NCBI GenBank assembly: GCA_028291055.1 | Contig: JAQGIP010000037.1 | Coordinates: forward strand, 1 to 64,000 | Reading direction: 5' to 3' | Source: Caulobacter sp. | GTDB taxonomy: Bacteria > Pseudomonadota > Alphaproteobacteria > Caulobacterales > Caulobacteraceae | DNA length: 64,000 nucleotides | Shown: piece after piece, positions 1 through 9,814 of the stretch | Layout: every line of letters starts with the position of its first letter | Position numbering within the stretch: the first letter of the stretch is position 1 | The notes under the pieces: model-generated | What the model saw: the letters and a program-made list of their open reading frames with translations, nothing else | What the model was told of the DNA's origin: nothing | Databases searched by the model: none | Position numbers and translations under genes: made by a program

Positions 1-1210
1 CGTCGAACGCGGTGCAGGCGATGACGCCGGCGATACGCTCGGCGGCGGCCTGTCCGGCGGCGAGGCCGGTGGCGGGCAGGGCCAGGGCGAAGACTTCGGG
101 TCCTAGCCGCGCGGCGGTGTCTTCGACGCGCACCAGACGACCGATCATCGAGCCGATCTGCGGGATGGCGCGATCCAGCCAGCCATTGGCGCGGGCGGCG
201 ATCACTTCGGGCCGTTCCGCGACCCGCAGCACGGCCACCGACATCGGCCGGTTGCGCTGGCGGGAGGCTTCAGCCAGCCGGGCCAGGTGGGCGGCGAACA
301 GGTCGCGGGTGAACAGGCCGGTGGCGGCGTCCATCAGGCCGGAACTGCGGGCCTTTTCCAAAGCCGCGCGGATGGCGGTCTGGCGGCGGAAGCTGCGGGC
401 CAGTTCGATGATGCGCTTGGCCGTCTCGCTCTCGGGCGTCTCGGGCGAGGCGACGTCGGAGACGCCGCGATGGAAGGCCTCCGAGGTGGTCACATAGCTC
501 TCTGCCTTGAGGTAGAGCATGGCGGGCGTGTGATAGAGGCGCGTGTTGCGCCGCATGCCGGCCGCGATCGACAGCGCCTCGGCCTGCTCGTCGCCGGCCC
601 ACAGCACCACGGCGTCGAAGGGCCGCTCGTGCAGATAGTCGAAGGCGGTGAAGGCGGTGAAGGCGCCGACCACTTCCGCGCCGCTACGCGTCAGCGCGTT
701 GGACAGCGCCAGGAACTGCGGCGCGGGCTCACCAATGGCCAGCACGCGGAAGGGCCCGGCATTGTGGTCGGGCAATTCCAGCCGGCGGCCGCGCTCGGCG
801 AAGGTTTCCAGCCGAAGCTCAAACTCCTCCTCGGCGATGGCCATCCGCACCAGGGTCTCCAGCCGCATCACGGCCTGGGCCGGGTGCAGGGGAGGAGCGA
901 TGGTCAGGTCGAAGCCCAGGCCTTCCAACTCGGGATCGGGATCGCCGATGGCGATGACGGGCAGGCGGCGCGGCGCGCAGGCGGCCTTCAACCGCCGCGC
1001 CAGGGTGAGCGCGTCATGTCCGCCGCTGGCGATATCGACGATGGCCGCCTCGATCTGCAGGTCGCCGAGCGCCGCCAGGGCCGCATACGGTCCACGCGCG
1101 GTGATGGTCCGCCATCCCAGGCGGTCGAGACCTTCGGCCAACGGCCCGGCCAGCGCGTCATCGCGCGCCACAATCAGAATCCGGGCCTGTACCGACACGT
1201 CTTTCGTCAA
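1..1210 (-). CDS. PleD/PopA-like protein, receiver-receiver-degenerate GGDEF (3' end outside window)
   Basis: Read on the minus strand, the open frame runs off the left edge. The N-terminus is receiver-like, with an Asp in a VDIAS context near residue 59. A second divergent receiver-like domain follows, then a GGDEF-type domain beginning MDAATGLFTRDLF. At the catalytic position the sequence is GPEVF rather than GGDEF or GGEEF. Five residues upstream sits RVED, matching the RxxD inhibitory c-di-GMP site (about residues 361-364). PleD and PopA of Caulobacter share this domain order, and PopA is known as a non-catalytic c-di-GMP effector in cell-cycle proteolysis. I infer a PopA-like receptor rather than an active cyclase. 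The start is uncertain: TTG at 1210 or GTG at 1198, and the frame stays open further upstream. Confidence 0.75.
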   Translation of the reverse strand, partial: MTKDVSVQARILIVARDDALAGPLAEGLDRLGWRTITARGPYAALAALGDLQIEAAIVDIASGGHDALTLARRLKAACAPRRLPVIAIGDPDPELEGLGFDLTIAPPLHPAQAVMRLETLVRMAIAEEEFELRLETFAERGRRLELPDHNAGPFRVLAIGEPAPQFLALSNALTRSGAEVVGAFTAFTAFDYLHERPFDAVVLWAGDEQAEALSIAAGMRRNTRLYHTPAMLYLKAESYVTTSEAFHRGVSDVASPETPESETAKRIIELARSFRRQTAIRAALEKARSSGLMDAATGLFTRDLFAAHLARLAEASRQRNRPMSVAVLRVAERPEVIAARANGWLDRAIPQIGSMIGRLVRVEDTAARLGPEVFALALPATGLAAGQAAAERIAGVIACTAFD

Positions 1211-1335
1211 CCCCTTCGACCTTGACGCTTCGGCTGGGGATGTCCCTTTAGCCGCGCGTTTCGGATTCGCCGAACCGCACACTAGCAGAAGCCGCGCCGC
1301 ACCATAGGGGCGCGACGCCGCAGAGGGCGCAAGTC

Positions 1336-2100
1336 ATGGAAAAGACGCTGTCGGGTAAGGTCGCCGTGGTCACGGGAGCCTCCAGCGGGCTTGGGCGGCG
1401 GTTCGCCAAGGTGCTTTCGCAGGCCGGAGCCTCGGTCGCTCTGATGGCGCGGCGCACCGATCGCCTGGCGGCCCTGGTGGCGGAGATCGAGGCGGCCGGC
1501 GGCAAGGCCGTGGCCATCGCGCTCGACGTCTCCGACGCCGCCGCCATCGGCCCGGCGCTGGATCAGGCGGAGGCGGCGTTGGGCCCCATCTCGATCATGG
1601 TCAACAACGCCGGCGTCGGCGGCGACGGCATGGCGCTGGAGATGACGCCGGAAGTGTTCGACGACACCTTCGCGGTCAATGTGCGCGGCGTCTTCCTGGG
1701 CGCGCGCGAAGCCGCCAAGCGCATGATGGCCAGTGGCGTCGCCGAGCGCGGCGAGGCGCGGATCATCAACATCGCCTCCATCGCCGGCTACACCCAGCTG
1801 CCGGGCCTTACCGTCTATTGCGCGTCCAAGGCCGCCGTCGTGTCGCTGACCAAGGGCCTGGCGCGGGAGTGGGCGCGGCTCGGTATCGCGGTCAACGGCA
1901 TCTGCCCCGGCTACATCGAGACCGAGATCAACGCCGATTGGTTCGCCACCGAGGGCGGCGCCAAGCAGATCAAGGGCTTCCCCCGCCGCCGCCTGATGGA
2001 CGAGGGCGTGCTGGATGAGTCGCTGCTGATGCTGGCGGGACCGACCGCGAAGTTCATCACCGGCACGCTGATCACCATCGATGACGGCCAGATCCTGTAG
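1336..2100 (+). CDS. SDR family oxidoreductase
   Basis: Classical short-chain dehydrogenase/reductase of 254 aa, the usual length. It has the N-terminal Rossmann motif TGASSGLG near residue 15, NNAG in the middle, a Ser in the NIASIAG segment and the catalytic YCASK. It should catalyse NAD(P)-dependent oxidation or reduction of a hydroxyl/keto group in the cytoplasm; the substrate cannot be read from sequence. It starts with ATG and is divergent from the PopA-like gene, so the roughly 125-base gap probably holds both promoters. A small membrane protein follows 9 bases downstream. Confidence 0.9.
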   Translation: MEKTLSGKVAVVTGASSGLGRRFAKVLSQAGASVALMARRTDRLAALVAEIEAAGGKAVAIALDVSDAAAIGPALDQAEAALGPISIMVNNAGVGGDGMALEMTPEVFDDTFAVNVRGVFLGAREAAKRMMASGVAERGEARIINIASIAGYTQLPGLTVYCASKAAVVSLTKGLAREWARLGIAVNGICPGYIETEINADWFATEGGAKQIKGFPRRRLMDEGVLDESLLMLAGPTAKFITGTLITIDDGQIL

Positions 2101-2109
2101 GCGCCTTCC

Positions 2110-2553
2110 TTGTCTCACCTGCCCTTTGCCCTGACCACGCGATCCTACATAGCCGGCCTCGCTGGCGTGGCGCTCCTGGTCGCGGTCCTGGCTTTCGTTT
2201 TCGGACACAACCGATTCCGCTCTGAGTGGCGGTGCCAGCCCGGCGACCACTACGTCGCTGTGCCTTGGTCGGAAACACCACTTGCCGTCCGCGATGCCCT
2301 GCGGGCGAGGGTAGGGCGGGTCGCCGCGCCCTCAGCCCCCTTCGATCAGGGCGACGTGTTGACGGGGCTGCCCCGCAACCAGGTGCGGGCGGTCTTCCAC
2401 GTCGGCGCGCGCTGGGGCGTTGCCTATCGCCGCGGCGGGCGAGTTCAGCGAACACATATCGTCATGGTGCTGGTATCTCCGAACGGAACGGTCGAACGGG
2501 CGTACCAGGGTGCTGTCGACGAGACGTTGTGCCCGACCGGCGCCGCGCGTTGA
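2110..2553 (+). CDS. Hypothetical protein with one N-terminal membrane segment
   Basis: A 147-aa protein that I do not recognise. The likely start is TTG, 9 bases after the SDR stop, which suggests co-transcription. One hydrophobic helix lies at about residues 13-31, followed by a soluble domain with two Cys residues (one just after the helix, one near the C-terminus) that could pair outside the cytoplasm. I infer an anchored periplasmic protein. The codon pattern suits a real gene, but the non-ATG start and lack of a known family lower confidence. Confidence 0.55.
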   Translation: MSHLPFALTTRSYIAGLAGVALLVAVLAFVFGHNRFRSEWRCQPGDHYVAVPWSETPLAVRDALRARVGRVAAPSAPFDQGDVLTGLPRNQVRAVFHVGARWGVAYRRGGRVQRTHIVMVLVSPNGTVERAYQGAVDETLCPTGAAR

Positions 2554-2752
2554 TCTCAGCTGAGCCGTGGGGAAATTCAAACCCCAAAGGCGCCTTGCCC
2601 CTCGGCGTCGAGCGGGCCAGGTCGGCGTTTCCTAGGGCGATGACGGAAATCTGCTGTTGCATAGGGCGGTCTCCACGCGGGCGCCATCACGGGCGCTTGC
2701 CTGCCGGTGCGTCACGCCTTCTAGATCGCGCCAAACATAGGGAGCACGCGTC

Positions 2753-3883
2753 ATGGGCAAGGGTCCGCTGTCCGGTCTGAAGATCATCGAGTTCGCCGGA
2801 ATCGGGCCGGGGCCCTTCTGCGGCATGCTGCTGTCCGACCTGGGCGCCGACGTGGTGCGCATCGACCGCAAGGGTCCGGGCCGCGCCTCGCCCGCCGACG
2901 TCACCAGCCGGGGCCGCCGCTCCATCGCGCTAGATCTCAAGAAGCCGGAGGCCATCGAGGCCTGCCTGAAGCTGATGGAAAGCGCCGATGGCCTGATCGA
3001 AGGCTTCCGCCCGGGCGTCATGGAACGCCTGGGCCTGGGCCCCGACGTCGCGCTGGCGCGCAATCCCAAGCTCGTGTTCGGCCGCATGACGGGCTGGGGC
3101 CAGACCGGGCCCTACGCGAAGGCCGCCGGCCACGACATGAACTACATCGCCATCACCGGCGCCCTGCACGCCATCGGCACGACCGACAAGCCCGTGCCGC
3201 CGCTGAACCTGGTGGGGGATTTCGGGGGCGGGGCGCTGTATCTCGCCTTCGGCCTGCTGGCCGGCATCATCAGCGCGCGCACCACGGGCCAGGGCCAGGT
3301 GATCGACTGCGCCATGAGCGACGGCGCGGCCTCCCTGATGGCCATGTTCTATGGCTTCAAGGGCGCGGGGATGTGGAACGACACCGAACGCCGCTCCAAC
3401 CTGCTGGATGGCGGGGCCCACTTCTACGACACCTATCAATGCGCCGACGGCAAATGGATCTCGATCGGCTCCATCGAGCCGCAGTTCTACGCGCTACTGC
3501 TTGAAAAGACGGGGATTACCGATCCTGAATTCACCCACCAGATGAGCCGCGACCACTGGCCCTCGTTGCGCGCCAAGCTCGATGCGGTGATCCGCACCAA
3601 GAGCCAGGCCGAGTGGTGCGAGATCATGGACGCCACCGACGTCTGCTTCGCCCCGGTGCTGAACCTCGAAGAGGCCCCGAAACACATCCACAACGCCGCG
3701 CGCAAGACCTTCGTCGAGATCGAGGGCGTCATGCAGCCCGCGCCCGCGCCGCGCTTCTCGGCCACGCCCGGTGAAATCCAGGGCCCGCCCCCCAAGATCG
3801 GCGCCCACAATGACGCGGCCCTGGGCGAATGGGGCTTCAGTGGCGGCGACATCGCGGCGCTGAAGTCGGCGGAAGCCCTCTAG
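2753..3883 (+). CDS. CaiB/BaiF family CoA transferase (alpha-methylacyl-CoA racemase-like)
   Basis: 376 aa, typical for family III CoA transferases and racemases. The N-terminus [20 protein letters not shown] and the following [12 protein letters not shown] are hallmarks of the family. [11 protein letters not shown] carries the His that is catalytic in alpha-methylacyl-CoA racemases, and the VGDFGGGA stretch carries the Asp partner, so racemase activity on branched acyl-CoAs fits better than CoA transfer. The enzyme is cytoplasmic. A VOC protein follows in the same direction after about 60 bases, which hints at a small catabolic unit; the substrate is unknown. Confidence 0.9.
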   Translation: MGKGPLSGLKIIEFAGIGPGPFCGMLLSDLGADVVRIDRKGPGRASPADVTSRGRRSIALDLKKPEAIEACLKLMESADGLIEGFRPGVMERLGLGPDVALARNPKLVFGRMTGWGQTGPYAKAAGHDMNYIAITGALHAIGTTDKPVPPLNLVGDFGGGALYLAFGLLAGIISARTTGQGQVIDCAMSDGAASLMAMFYGFKGAGMWNDTERRSNLLDGGAHFYDTYQCADGKWISIGSIEPQFYALLLEKTGITDPEFTHQMSRDHWPSLRAKLDAVIRTKSQAEWCEIMDATDVCFAPVLNLEEAPKHIHNAARKTFVEIEGVMQPAPAPRFSATPGEIQGPPPKIGAHNDAALGEWGFSGGDIAALKSAEAL

Positions 3884-3942
3884 CCTCCGGTTGCCAGCCC
3901 GCGCCAGGGGACTATCCTCCACCAAAACAGGCGGAGGACCTC

Positions 3943-4512
3943 ATGGACCTGCAAACCAACGATGCCGACGCCACGGCGCTGGGCGAGGCGCCGCCGAAGC
4001 TGATGGGCGTGCACCACACCGCCTTCCGCTGCCGTGACGCCGAGGAGACCCGCGCCTTCTATGAAGACGTCCTGGGCCTGCCCGTGAAGGCCGCCCTGGC
4101 CTTCGAGACGACGCCCGGCTCCGGCCAGGCGCGGCCCTTCATGCATCTGTTCTTCGAGCTGGCCGACGGCAAGTACGTCGCCTTCTTCGACATGCCGGCC
4201 ACGGCCACGCCGGAGAAGTTCACGCTGAAGGACCCCTTCGACCTGCACTACGCCTTCGAGGCGGAGAGCCACGCGGAGATGATGCGTTTCCAGCGGCGGC
4301 TGCACGCGGCGGGCGTGCCCTGCTACGGGCCTATCGACCATCACTTCGTCCAGTCGATCTACTTCGCCGATCCCAATGGCCTGCAGCTGGAGATCACCAG
4401 CCGCGAGCCCGCCCACGACGCCATCATGACCGAGGAGGCCGGCAAGGCGAGGGGCCTGATCGCGGAATGGACGAAGCGCTGGGGCCGCGATACCGCAGAT
4501 AACGGCGGCTGA
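3943..4512 (+). CDS. VOC (glyoxalase/extradiol dioxygenase fold) family protein
   Basis: 189 aa with a single VOC region. HHTAFRCRD near residue 22 begins the first beta-alpha-beta module, and YFADPNGLQLEITSRE ends the second with the metal-ligand Glu of this fold. These enzymes bind one divalent metal and act on vicinal oxygens or as dioxygenases. The start is the ATG preceded by GGAGG six bases upstream, which also excludes a longer upstream frame overlapping the CoA transferase. It lies just downstream of the CaiB-like gene and may share its transcript. The exact reaction is not predictable. Confidence 0.85.
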   Translation: MDLQTNDADATALGEAPPKLMGVHHTAFRCRDAEETRAFYEDVLGLPVKAALAFETTPGSGQARPFMHLFFELADGKYVAFFDMPATATPEKFTLKDPFDLHYAFEAESHAEMMRFQRRLHAAGVPCYGPIDHHFVQSIYFADPNGLQLEITSREPAHDAIMTEEAGKARGLIAEWTKRWGRDTADNGG

Positions 4513-4635
4513 CGGGCCTGTTCAGCGCCGGTTCAGCGCGCAAGGACGATTGTCCGTGTGTGGCCGCCCGCCGTGCTCTCCCGTCCCTCGAAAGCGGCGG
4601 ATCGGCTGCCAGGACGAACGCAAGACCATCCTGGC

Positions 4636-4665
4636 GGCGCGTCGTGGTTCGCTCCACGGCGCGCC
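4636..4665 (+). terminator. Possible hairpin terminator after the VOC gene
   Basis: A 12-base stem (GGCGCGTCGTGG with CCACGGCGCGCC, one G-T position) around a 6-base loop, followed by GTTTGCGTT. It sits about 120 bases past the VOC stop. The T-run is weak, so this is only a candidate. The remaining bases up to 4750 show no convincing gene. Confidence 0.35.
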
Positions 4666-4750
4666 GTTTGCGTTGACATCGGCGTCATAACCGCCGCGCC
4701 AGACGGGAAATCATTTGCCCACTCGCGCGAGGCGCTTCAGGTTCCGCCCG

Positions 4751-5704
4751 ATGACCGCCCCGCCCGACCACCATGCCGCCTGGCGCGATCTTGATCTCAA
4801 TCCCACGCATTGGGCCATCGAGACGCTGATCATGTTGCGCAAGGCGCTGGTGCGCCTCTGGGGCCGCGACGTCATGCTCTACACCGGCGGCGTCTCCTTC
4901 TTCGCCCTGCTGGCGGTGTTTCCGGGCATCGCCATCCTGATCGGCCTCTACAGCCTCCTGGCCGACCCAAGCCACGCCATCCACCGCGCCCAGATGGTGG
5001 CCCAGCTGTTGCCGCCCGGCGCCCAGGACCTGTTCGTCAACGAACTGACCCGGCTGGCCCATGTGCCCGGCGGCGCCATCTCGGCCCAAAGCTCCGTGGC
5101 GCTGGTGGTCGGCGTCTATGCGGCTCACCGGGGCTTCAAGGCCCTGCTGGCCGGCCTTTCCTTCATCCATGACGAGGACAAGCCGCGCGGCTTCTTCAGC
5201 TTCAACTTCATGGCTCTGATCGTTTTGGTCGCCGCCATCGGCCTGATGATCTTCGTGTCGGGGGTGTTCTTCACCCTCAAGCTGGCCGCCTTCATGCTCA
5301 ACGTCCGGCCGCTCGCGGGCGCCTCATGGTTTTACAGCGAATGGGCCTGGGCCAGTTTTGGCCTCACCCTCGGGCTGTCGCTGGTCTACCGCTTTGCCAT
5401 GTCGCGCGAGCCCGTGGCCTGGCGCGCCTCCATCGTGGGCGGGGCGGCGGCGGCGGTGCTCAGCCTGGTCGCCTCCTGGCTCTGCGCCTTCTATGTCCAA
5501 CAGATCGCCCATCTGGGCGTCACCTACGGCTCGGTCTCCGCCGTGGTGGTCTTCCTGATCTGGCTGTCATGGTCGGTGAACGCCATCTTCTTCGGCGGCG
5601 CCCTGGCCACGGAACTGGAGATCGTGCTGCGCCGCCAGCCCACGCTGCTGGTCACCGACCAGCGGGGCGAGGCCCCTATCGCGGTTTCGAAACCAGAAAG
5701 CTGA
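4751..5704 (+). CDS. YihY/BrkB family inner membrane protein
   Basis: A 317-aa membrane protein of the BrkB/YihY family. It shows about six hydrophobic helices, the conserved GGVSFFALLAVFPGIAIL segment in helix 1 and LIWLSWSVNAIFFGGALATE near the end. The family was once annotated as ribonuclease BN by mistake; its function is unknown. The start MTAPPDHH is preferred; an in-frame ATG 36 bases upstream is possible. The TusA-like gene converges on it and overlaps the 3' end by 29 bases. Confidence 0.88.
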   Translation: MTAPPDHHAAWRDLDLNPTHWAIETLIMLRKALVRLWGRDVMLYTGGVSFFALLAVFPGIAILIGLYSLLADPSHAIHRAQMVAQLLPPGAQDLFVNELTRLAHVPGGAISAQSSVALVVGVYAAHRGFKALLAGLSFIHDEDKPRGFFSFNFMALIVLVAAIGLMIFVSGVFFTLKLAAFMLNVRPLAGASWFYSEWAWASFGLTLGLSLVYRFAMSREPVAWRASIVGGAAAAVLSLVASWLCAFYVQQIAHLGVTYGSVSAVVVFLIWLSWSVNAIFFGGALATELEIVLRRQPTLLVTDQRGEAPIAVSKPES

Positions 5705-5906
5705 AACCCCCGCCGGGCGCGTCGAGCGTCTCAAGGATCTCGCCCCCCAACTCGCGTACAAAGTGTGGCACATCAATCTTCGCCATAGGGTCGTCCGCCA
5801 GCAGCCGCACCCGGCCCGCGGTCTCTAGCGCTCGGCGCAAACGCAAGGTCGGCACCGGACAGCGATGCCCCCGAGAATCAATCACCAATTCAACCTCGTC
5901 GCTCAC
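5676..5906 (-). CDS. TusA-like sulfurtransferase
   Basis: A 76-aa protein with the TusA/SirA fold signature RGHRCPVPTLRLRRAL. The Cys of the CPxP motif carries persulfide sulfur in this family, for tRNA thiolation or other sulfur transfers in the cytoplasm. The length is right for a stand-alone TusA. It is convergent with the BrkB-like gene and divergent from ku, about 60 bases away. Whether it is the tRNA-modifying TusA or a paralogue cannot be decided from sequence. Confidence 0.85.
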   Translation of the reverse strand: MSDEVELVIDSRGHRCPVPTLRLRRALETAGRVRLLADDPMAKIDVPHFVRELGGEILETLDAPGGGFSFLVSKPR

Positions 5907-5963
5907 CGCAACCGCTCCCGCGCGACGGCGTTGCCCATGGCGAAGCCTTCAAGAGGATCCGTC

Positions 5964-6812
5964 ATGGCCGCGCGTCCAACCTGGCAGGGTCACCTGCGCC
6001 TGTCGCTGGTGACCTGTCCCGTCGCCCTCTACACCGCCACCAGCCCCGGCGGCGACGTGCATTTCAACATGCTGCACAAGAAGACCCACAACCGCATCCG
6101 CATGATCCCCACCGACCCGGACCTCGGACCGGTGGAGCGGGCCGACATCGTCAAGGGCTATGAGCTGTCGAAGGACCACTACGTCGTCATCACCCAGGAG
6201 GAGATCGACGAGGTGCGCCTGGAAAGCACCCGCACCATCGACATCGAGCGCTTCGTCGACGCCGCCGACATCGACCGGCTCTACTGGGACAATCCCTACT
6301 ACCTGGTCCCGGACGGCAAGCTGGCGCTCGACGCCTTCAGCGTCATCCGCGACGCCATGGGCCATACCGACAAGATCGCGCTGGGCCGGGTGGTCATGCA
6401 CACCCGCGAGCGCCTGCTGGCCCTGGAGCCGCGCGACAACGGCATCATCTGCTGGAGCCTGCGCACCAAGGAGGAGGTGCGTAAGCCGCAGAGCTATTTC
6501 GACGACATCCCCGACAGGAAGGCCGATCCGCAGATGATCGCCATCGCCGAGAAGATCATCGACCAGCTGGAAGGGCCGTTCGATCCGAGCGAATTCAATG
6601 ACCGCTACGAAGACGCGCTGCGCAAGCTGATCAAGTCCAAGGAGACGGGCGGCGGGCGCAAGGTCACGGTCGAGGAGCCGCAGGACACCAACGTCGTCGA
6701 CCTGATGGAGGCGTTACGCAAGAGCCTGGGCAAGGGCGCCGGATCGGCGAGGAAGCCGGCGGCCAAGGCCAAACCCGCGCACAAGGCGCCGGCGCGGAAG
6801 AAGGCCGGCTAG
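5964..6812 (+). CDS. ku: Non-homologous end-joining protein Ku
   Basis: Bacterial Ku, 282 aa, which dimerises on DNA ends and recruits LigD for double-strand break repair. The N-terminal ku core begins [20 protein letters not shown]. Middle segments PYYLVPDG and [12 protein letters not shown] are typical. The C-terminus is a Lys/Ala-rich tail (about the last 35 residues) that binds DNA in other bacteria. The start is the ATG with AGAGGA about six bases upstream. Its TAG stop overlaps the stop of the convergent ligD through the shared CTAG, making a tight NHEJ pair. Confidence 0.96.
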   Translation: MAARPTWQGHLRLSLVTCPVALYTATSPGGDVHFNMLHKKTHNRIRMIPTDPDLGPVERADIVKGYELSKDHYVVITQEEIDEVRLESTRTIDIERFVDAADIDRLYWDNPYYLVPDGKLALDAFSVIRDAMGHTDKIALGRVVMHTRERLLALEPRDNGIICWSLRTKEEVRKPQSYFDDIPDRKADPQMIAIAEKIIDQLEGPFDPSEFNDRYEDALRKLIKSKETGGGRKVTVEEPQDTNVVDLMEALRKSLGKGAGSARKPAAKAKPAHKAPARKKAG

Positions 6813-9487
6813 ACCTTCAACCCCAGCCGCTTGATCGCCACGTCCAGCGGCTTTTCGCTGTCGCAGTAGTCTTCCCAGGCCGACGTTTTCGCCAGCAACC
6901 CCGGCGCGGTGCGGACCGTGTAGCGCTTGGGATCCAGCCCCCCCTTCACCTGGCTCCAGGTCAGGGGGAAGGAAACCGGCGCGCCGGGCCGCGAGCGGGG
7001 CGACAGGGGCGCCACCGCCGTGCTCATGCGGTCGTTGCGCAGATAGTCGAGGAAGATGCGCCCGCCCCGGTCCTTCTTGGCCATGGTGGTCAGGTATTTG
7101 TCGGGGGCCTCGGCCGCCATCTGTATGCAGACCTCCCGCGCGAAGGCCTTGGCCGTCGGCCAGTCCAGCTTGCCGCGTTTCGGTTGGGCCAGGGGCGTGA
7201 CCACATGCAGCCCCTTGCCGCCGGTGGTCTTGCAGAAGCTGACCAGGCCCAGCTCCTCCAGCCGATCCCGCACCTCGCGCGCACCTTCGATGACGGCGTC
7301 GAAGCCGACGTCCGGCGCCGGGTCGAGGTCGAATACCAGGCGGCCGGGAACATCGGGCTGGTCCGGCTGGCAGTTCCACGGATGGAATTCCGCCGAGGCG
7401 ATCTGGGCGAGCGCGATCAGCGCCTCGATGCGGTCGACCTGGACATAGGGTTGGCGGTCGCCGCTGACGCTCACCAGGGAGACCAGGGACGACATCCCAC
7501 GCATGGCGTGGCGCTGGAAGAAGCGCTCCCCGTCCATGCCGTCCGGCGTGCGGATGATGGAGCAGGGGCGGCCCTTGATGTGGGGCATCATCCAGGGGCC
7601 GACGGCTTCCAGGTATTTCGCCAGATCCAGCTTGGTCACCGGCTTGCCGTCGCCGGCGTTGGGCCATAGCGCCTTGTCCGGATGGGAGATGGTCACGCCA
7701 AGCACGACATTGGAGCCGGCCGCCGCCTTCGACGATCCCGAGACGACGATGTTGGAGGCCTTCGGCTTGGGTTCGGCCAGCTTGGCTTTTTCGACCGGCA
7801 TGGGCTTTTCGGCCTCCACCTCGGCGGCGGGCTTGTCCTCGCGAAGGCCCTTGAACGACGCCTGGCGGATGGAGCCGTCGCCGGTGAAGCCCGCGTATTC
7901 GATCTCGGCCACCAGTTGCGGTTTCAGCCAATGGACGTTGGCCGCCTTCTTGGGCGCGCCCTTGCCCTCGAAGGGGGATGTTTCGGTTTCCAGCGCCTTC
8001 AACTTCGGCAGCAGCGTGGCCAGCTTGTCGCGCCCGAAGCCCGTGCCGATGCGGCCGACATGGGCCAGCTTGCCGTCGCGATAGACGCCGGCGATGAGCG
8101 AGCGGAAGGCCGAGCCCGTGGTCGTATAGCCGGCCAGCACCACCTCATGGCCGGCCCGGCACTTGGACTTGGTCCAGGTGTCGCTGCGGCCCGAGCGATA
8201 GGACGCATCCAGTTTCTTGGAGACGATACCCTCCAGGTCCAGGCGGCAGGCGGAATCCAGCACAGCCTGTCCGGCCGTGACGAAGTGGTCGACATAGCGG
8301 ATGCGCTTGGCGGCCCTGGCCTTCTCCAGCCGCGCCTTCAGCCGGTCCTTGCGCTCCGACAGGGGCAGGGGACGCAAATCCTCCGTCTCGGTGAACATCA
8401 GGTCGAAGACGAAGAAGATCAGGTCCGCGGTCTTGCCGCTCGACAGCGCCGCCTGCAGACCCGCGAAGTCCGGCTGGCCGCCCGCGTCGAGCGCGCAGAC
8501 CTCGCCGTCGATGATGCCGTCGGGCAGGGCGGCGCCCTCGGCCACGATCTCCGGGAAGCGGTCGCTCCAGTCCAGACCCTTGCGGGTGCGCAACTGGGCC
8601 CTTCCGCCCTCGGTGCGCAGCTGCATCCGATAGCCGTCGAACTTGATCTCGTGGGCCCAGCCCCCGCCGCCCGGCGGACGGTCGAGGTTGGTGCAGAGTT
8701 GCGGCTCCACGAAGTCGGGCATCGACTTCACCGGCTTGGGCTTGGCCGCCTTGGCCGGCGCTGCGGTGCGCGGCGCCTTGGCCTCCAGGGGCTTGGTCTT
8801 CGCGCCGACCGGGTCCTTGGCGTCGGCCCGGTTGGATTGCCATACGGCGTCCTTCGCTCCGCCCTTGGCCATGATGAAGGGCGTGGGCGCCTTGCCCTTG
8901 CCGGCGGCGATGTCGTCCAGGCTGCGGCCCGAGGCGGCGGACTGGTCCTGTTCTTCCAGCAGCATGTCGCCGGAGCCTTCCTTGGCCCAGTCGTCCTTGT
9001 GCTTGATGAGCAGCCAGTTGTTGCGCTTGCCGCCAAACCTGTCGCCCTTCATGCGCACCAGCACCCAGCCGCCGTGCAGCTTCTCGCCCTCGAGCACGAA
9101 CTTCAGCTCGCCCTTCTTGAGCGCCGTCTCGGGCTCGAACCCCGGCTCCGGCGCCCAGTACCCGCGGTCCCACAGCATCACCGTGCCGCCGCCATACTGG
9201 CCCTTGGGAATGGTGCCCTCGAAATCGCCATAGGCCAGGGGATGGTCCTCGACCTCCACCGCCAGCCGCTTGTCGTGGGGGTCCATCGATGGCCCCCGGG
9301 TCACCGCCCAGGACTTCAGCACCCCGCCGACCTCCAGCCGGAAGTCGTAGTGCAGCCGCGTGGCCGCGTGCTTCTGGATGATGAAGCGGGCGCGGTTGGC
9401 GGGCGCGACGGCCGCCTCGCCGCTGGGTTCGGCGGTGACGCCGAAGTCCCGCATGGACTGGTATTTCGCGAGCTTACGGTCGGCCAT
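6809..9487 (-). CDS. ligD: Multifunctional DNA ligase D
   Basis: 892 aa, with all three LigD activities. First comes a 3'-phosphoesterase domain (about residues 30-190; HYDFRLE and [11 protein letters not shown]). The ATP-dependent ligase domain (about 260-550) has motif I EIKFDGYR with adenylated Lys 282. The C-terminal primase-polymerase domain (about 595-885) has the DLDP metal-binding motif. The protein trims, fills and seals broken ends held by Ku. Linkers between domains are Lys/Ala/Pro-rich. It is convergent with ku, sharing overlapping stop codons, so the two are not one operon here. Confidence 0.96.
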   Translation of the reverse strand: MADRKLAKYQSMRDFGVTAEPSGEAAVAPANRARFIIQKHAATRLHYDFRLEVGGVLKSWAVTRGPSMDPHDKRLAVEVEDHPLAYGDFEGTIPKGQYGGGTVMLWDRGYWAPEPGFEPETALKKGELKFVLEGEKLHGGWVLVRMKGDRFGGKRNNWLLIKHKDDWAKEGSGDMLLEEQDQSAASGRSLDDIAAGKGKAPTPFIMAKGGAKDAVWQSNRADAKDPVGAKTKPLEAKAPRTAAPAKAAKPKPVKSMPDFVEPQLCTNLDRPPGGGGWAHEIKFDGYRMQLRTEGGRAQLRTRKGLDWSDRFPEIVAEGAALPDGIIDGEVCALDAGGQPDFAGLQAALSSGKTADLIFFVFDLMFTETEDLRPLPLSERKDRLKARLEKARAAKRIRYVDHFVTAGQAVLDSACRLDLEGIVSKKLDASYRSGRSDTWTKSKCRAGHEVVLAGYTTTGSAFRSLIAGVYRDGKLAHVGRIGTGFGRDKLATLLPKLKALETETSPFEGKGAPKKAANVHWLKPQLVAEIEYAGFTGDGSIRQASFKGLREDKPAAEVEAEKPMPVEKAKLAEPKPKASNIVVSGSSKAAAGSNVVLGVTISHPDKALWPNAGDGKPVTKLDLAKYLEAVGPWMMPHIKGRPCSIIRTPDGMDGERFFQRHAMRGMSSLVSLVSVSGDRQPYVQVDRIEALIALAQIASAEFHPWNCQPDQPDVPGRLVFDLDPAPDVGFDAVIEGAREVRDRLEELGLVSFCKTTGGKGLHVVTPLAQPKRGKLDWPTAKAFAREVCIQMAAEAPDKYLTTMAKKDRGGRIFLDYLRNDRMSTAVAPLSPRSRPGAPVSFPLTWSQVKGGLDPKRYTVRTAPGLLAKTSAWEDYCDSEKPLDVAIKRLGLKV

Positions 9488-9547
9488 TGTGGGCTCCTCC
9501 CGAAGGCCGAAAGCATAGGCGCGGCGAGAGTTCCCGTCAGGCCGGCT

Positions 9548-9745
9548 TCAAGCGAACGCTGATAGCCGCTCATAGTGGGGCCGCGCAGCCTCGGCGATCC
9601 GTTGAAGGTCGCCGCGCAAAGGCGCGCCGAGCACGAAAGCCCGCATCCAGGATCGAGACCTTGGCGTCCTCGCGGGCCACCAGATCGCCGTTCAGATAGA
9701 TCCGCGCGGCCGCATTGCGCGGGTCCGCCGCATAGTCCTGGCTGC
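9548..9745 (-). pseudogene. Remnant resembling the N-terminus of a class IV aminotransferase
   Basis: This 327-base gap has no intact gene. On the minus strand one frame reads DYAADPRNAAARIYLNGDLV and continues AREDAKVSILDAGF, which matches the start of branched-chain/D-amino-acid aminotransferases. The similarity stops at about 9639. From about 9630 a different frame reads APLRGDLQRIAEAARPHYER then LSAFA and a stop, which looks like the C-terminus of another, unidentified protein. I infer a deletion or frameshift scar. There is no start codon or complete domain. Confidence 0.5.
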
Positions 9746-9814
9746 CGGCCCTCGCTTGCTCCCTAGACCCGTCCGGATTGGCGTGGGCGGGCGGTTGGCG
9801 TCAAGCCGCGCCAG

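Noticed and set aside
4424-4657. 77-codon minus-strand frame between the VOC and BrkB-like genes
   Set aside because: It overlaps the VOC 3' end, is Arg/Pro/Ser-rich and has no ribosome site or motif.
7682-9562. 626-codon plus-strand open frame opposite ligD
   Set aside because: LigD motifs on the other strand are unambiguous; the antisense frame has shadow composition only.
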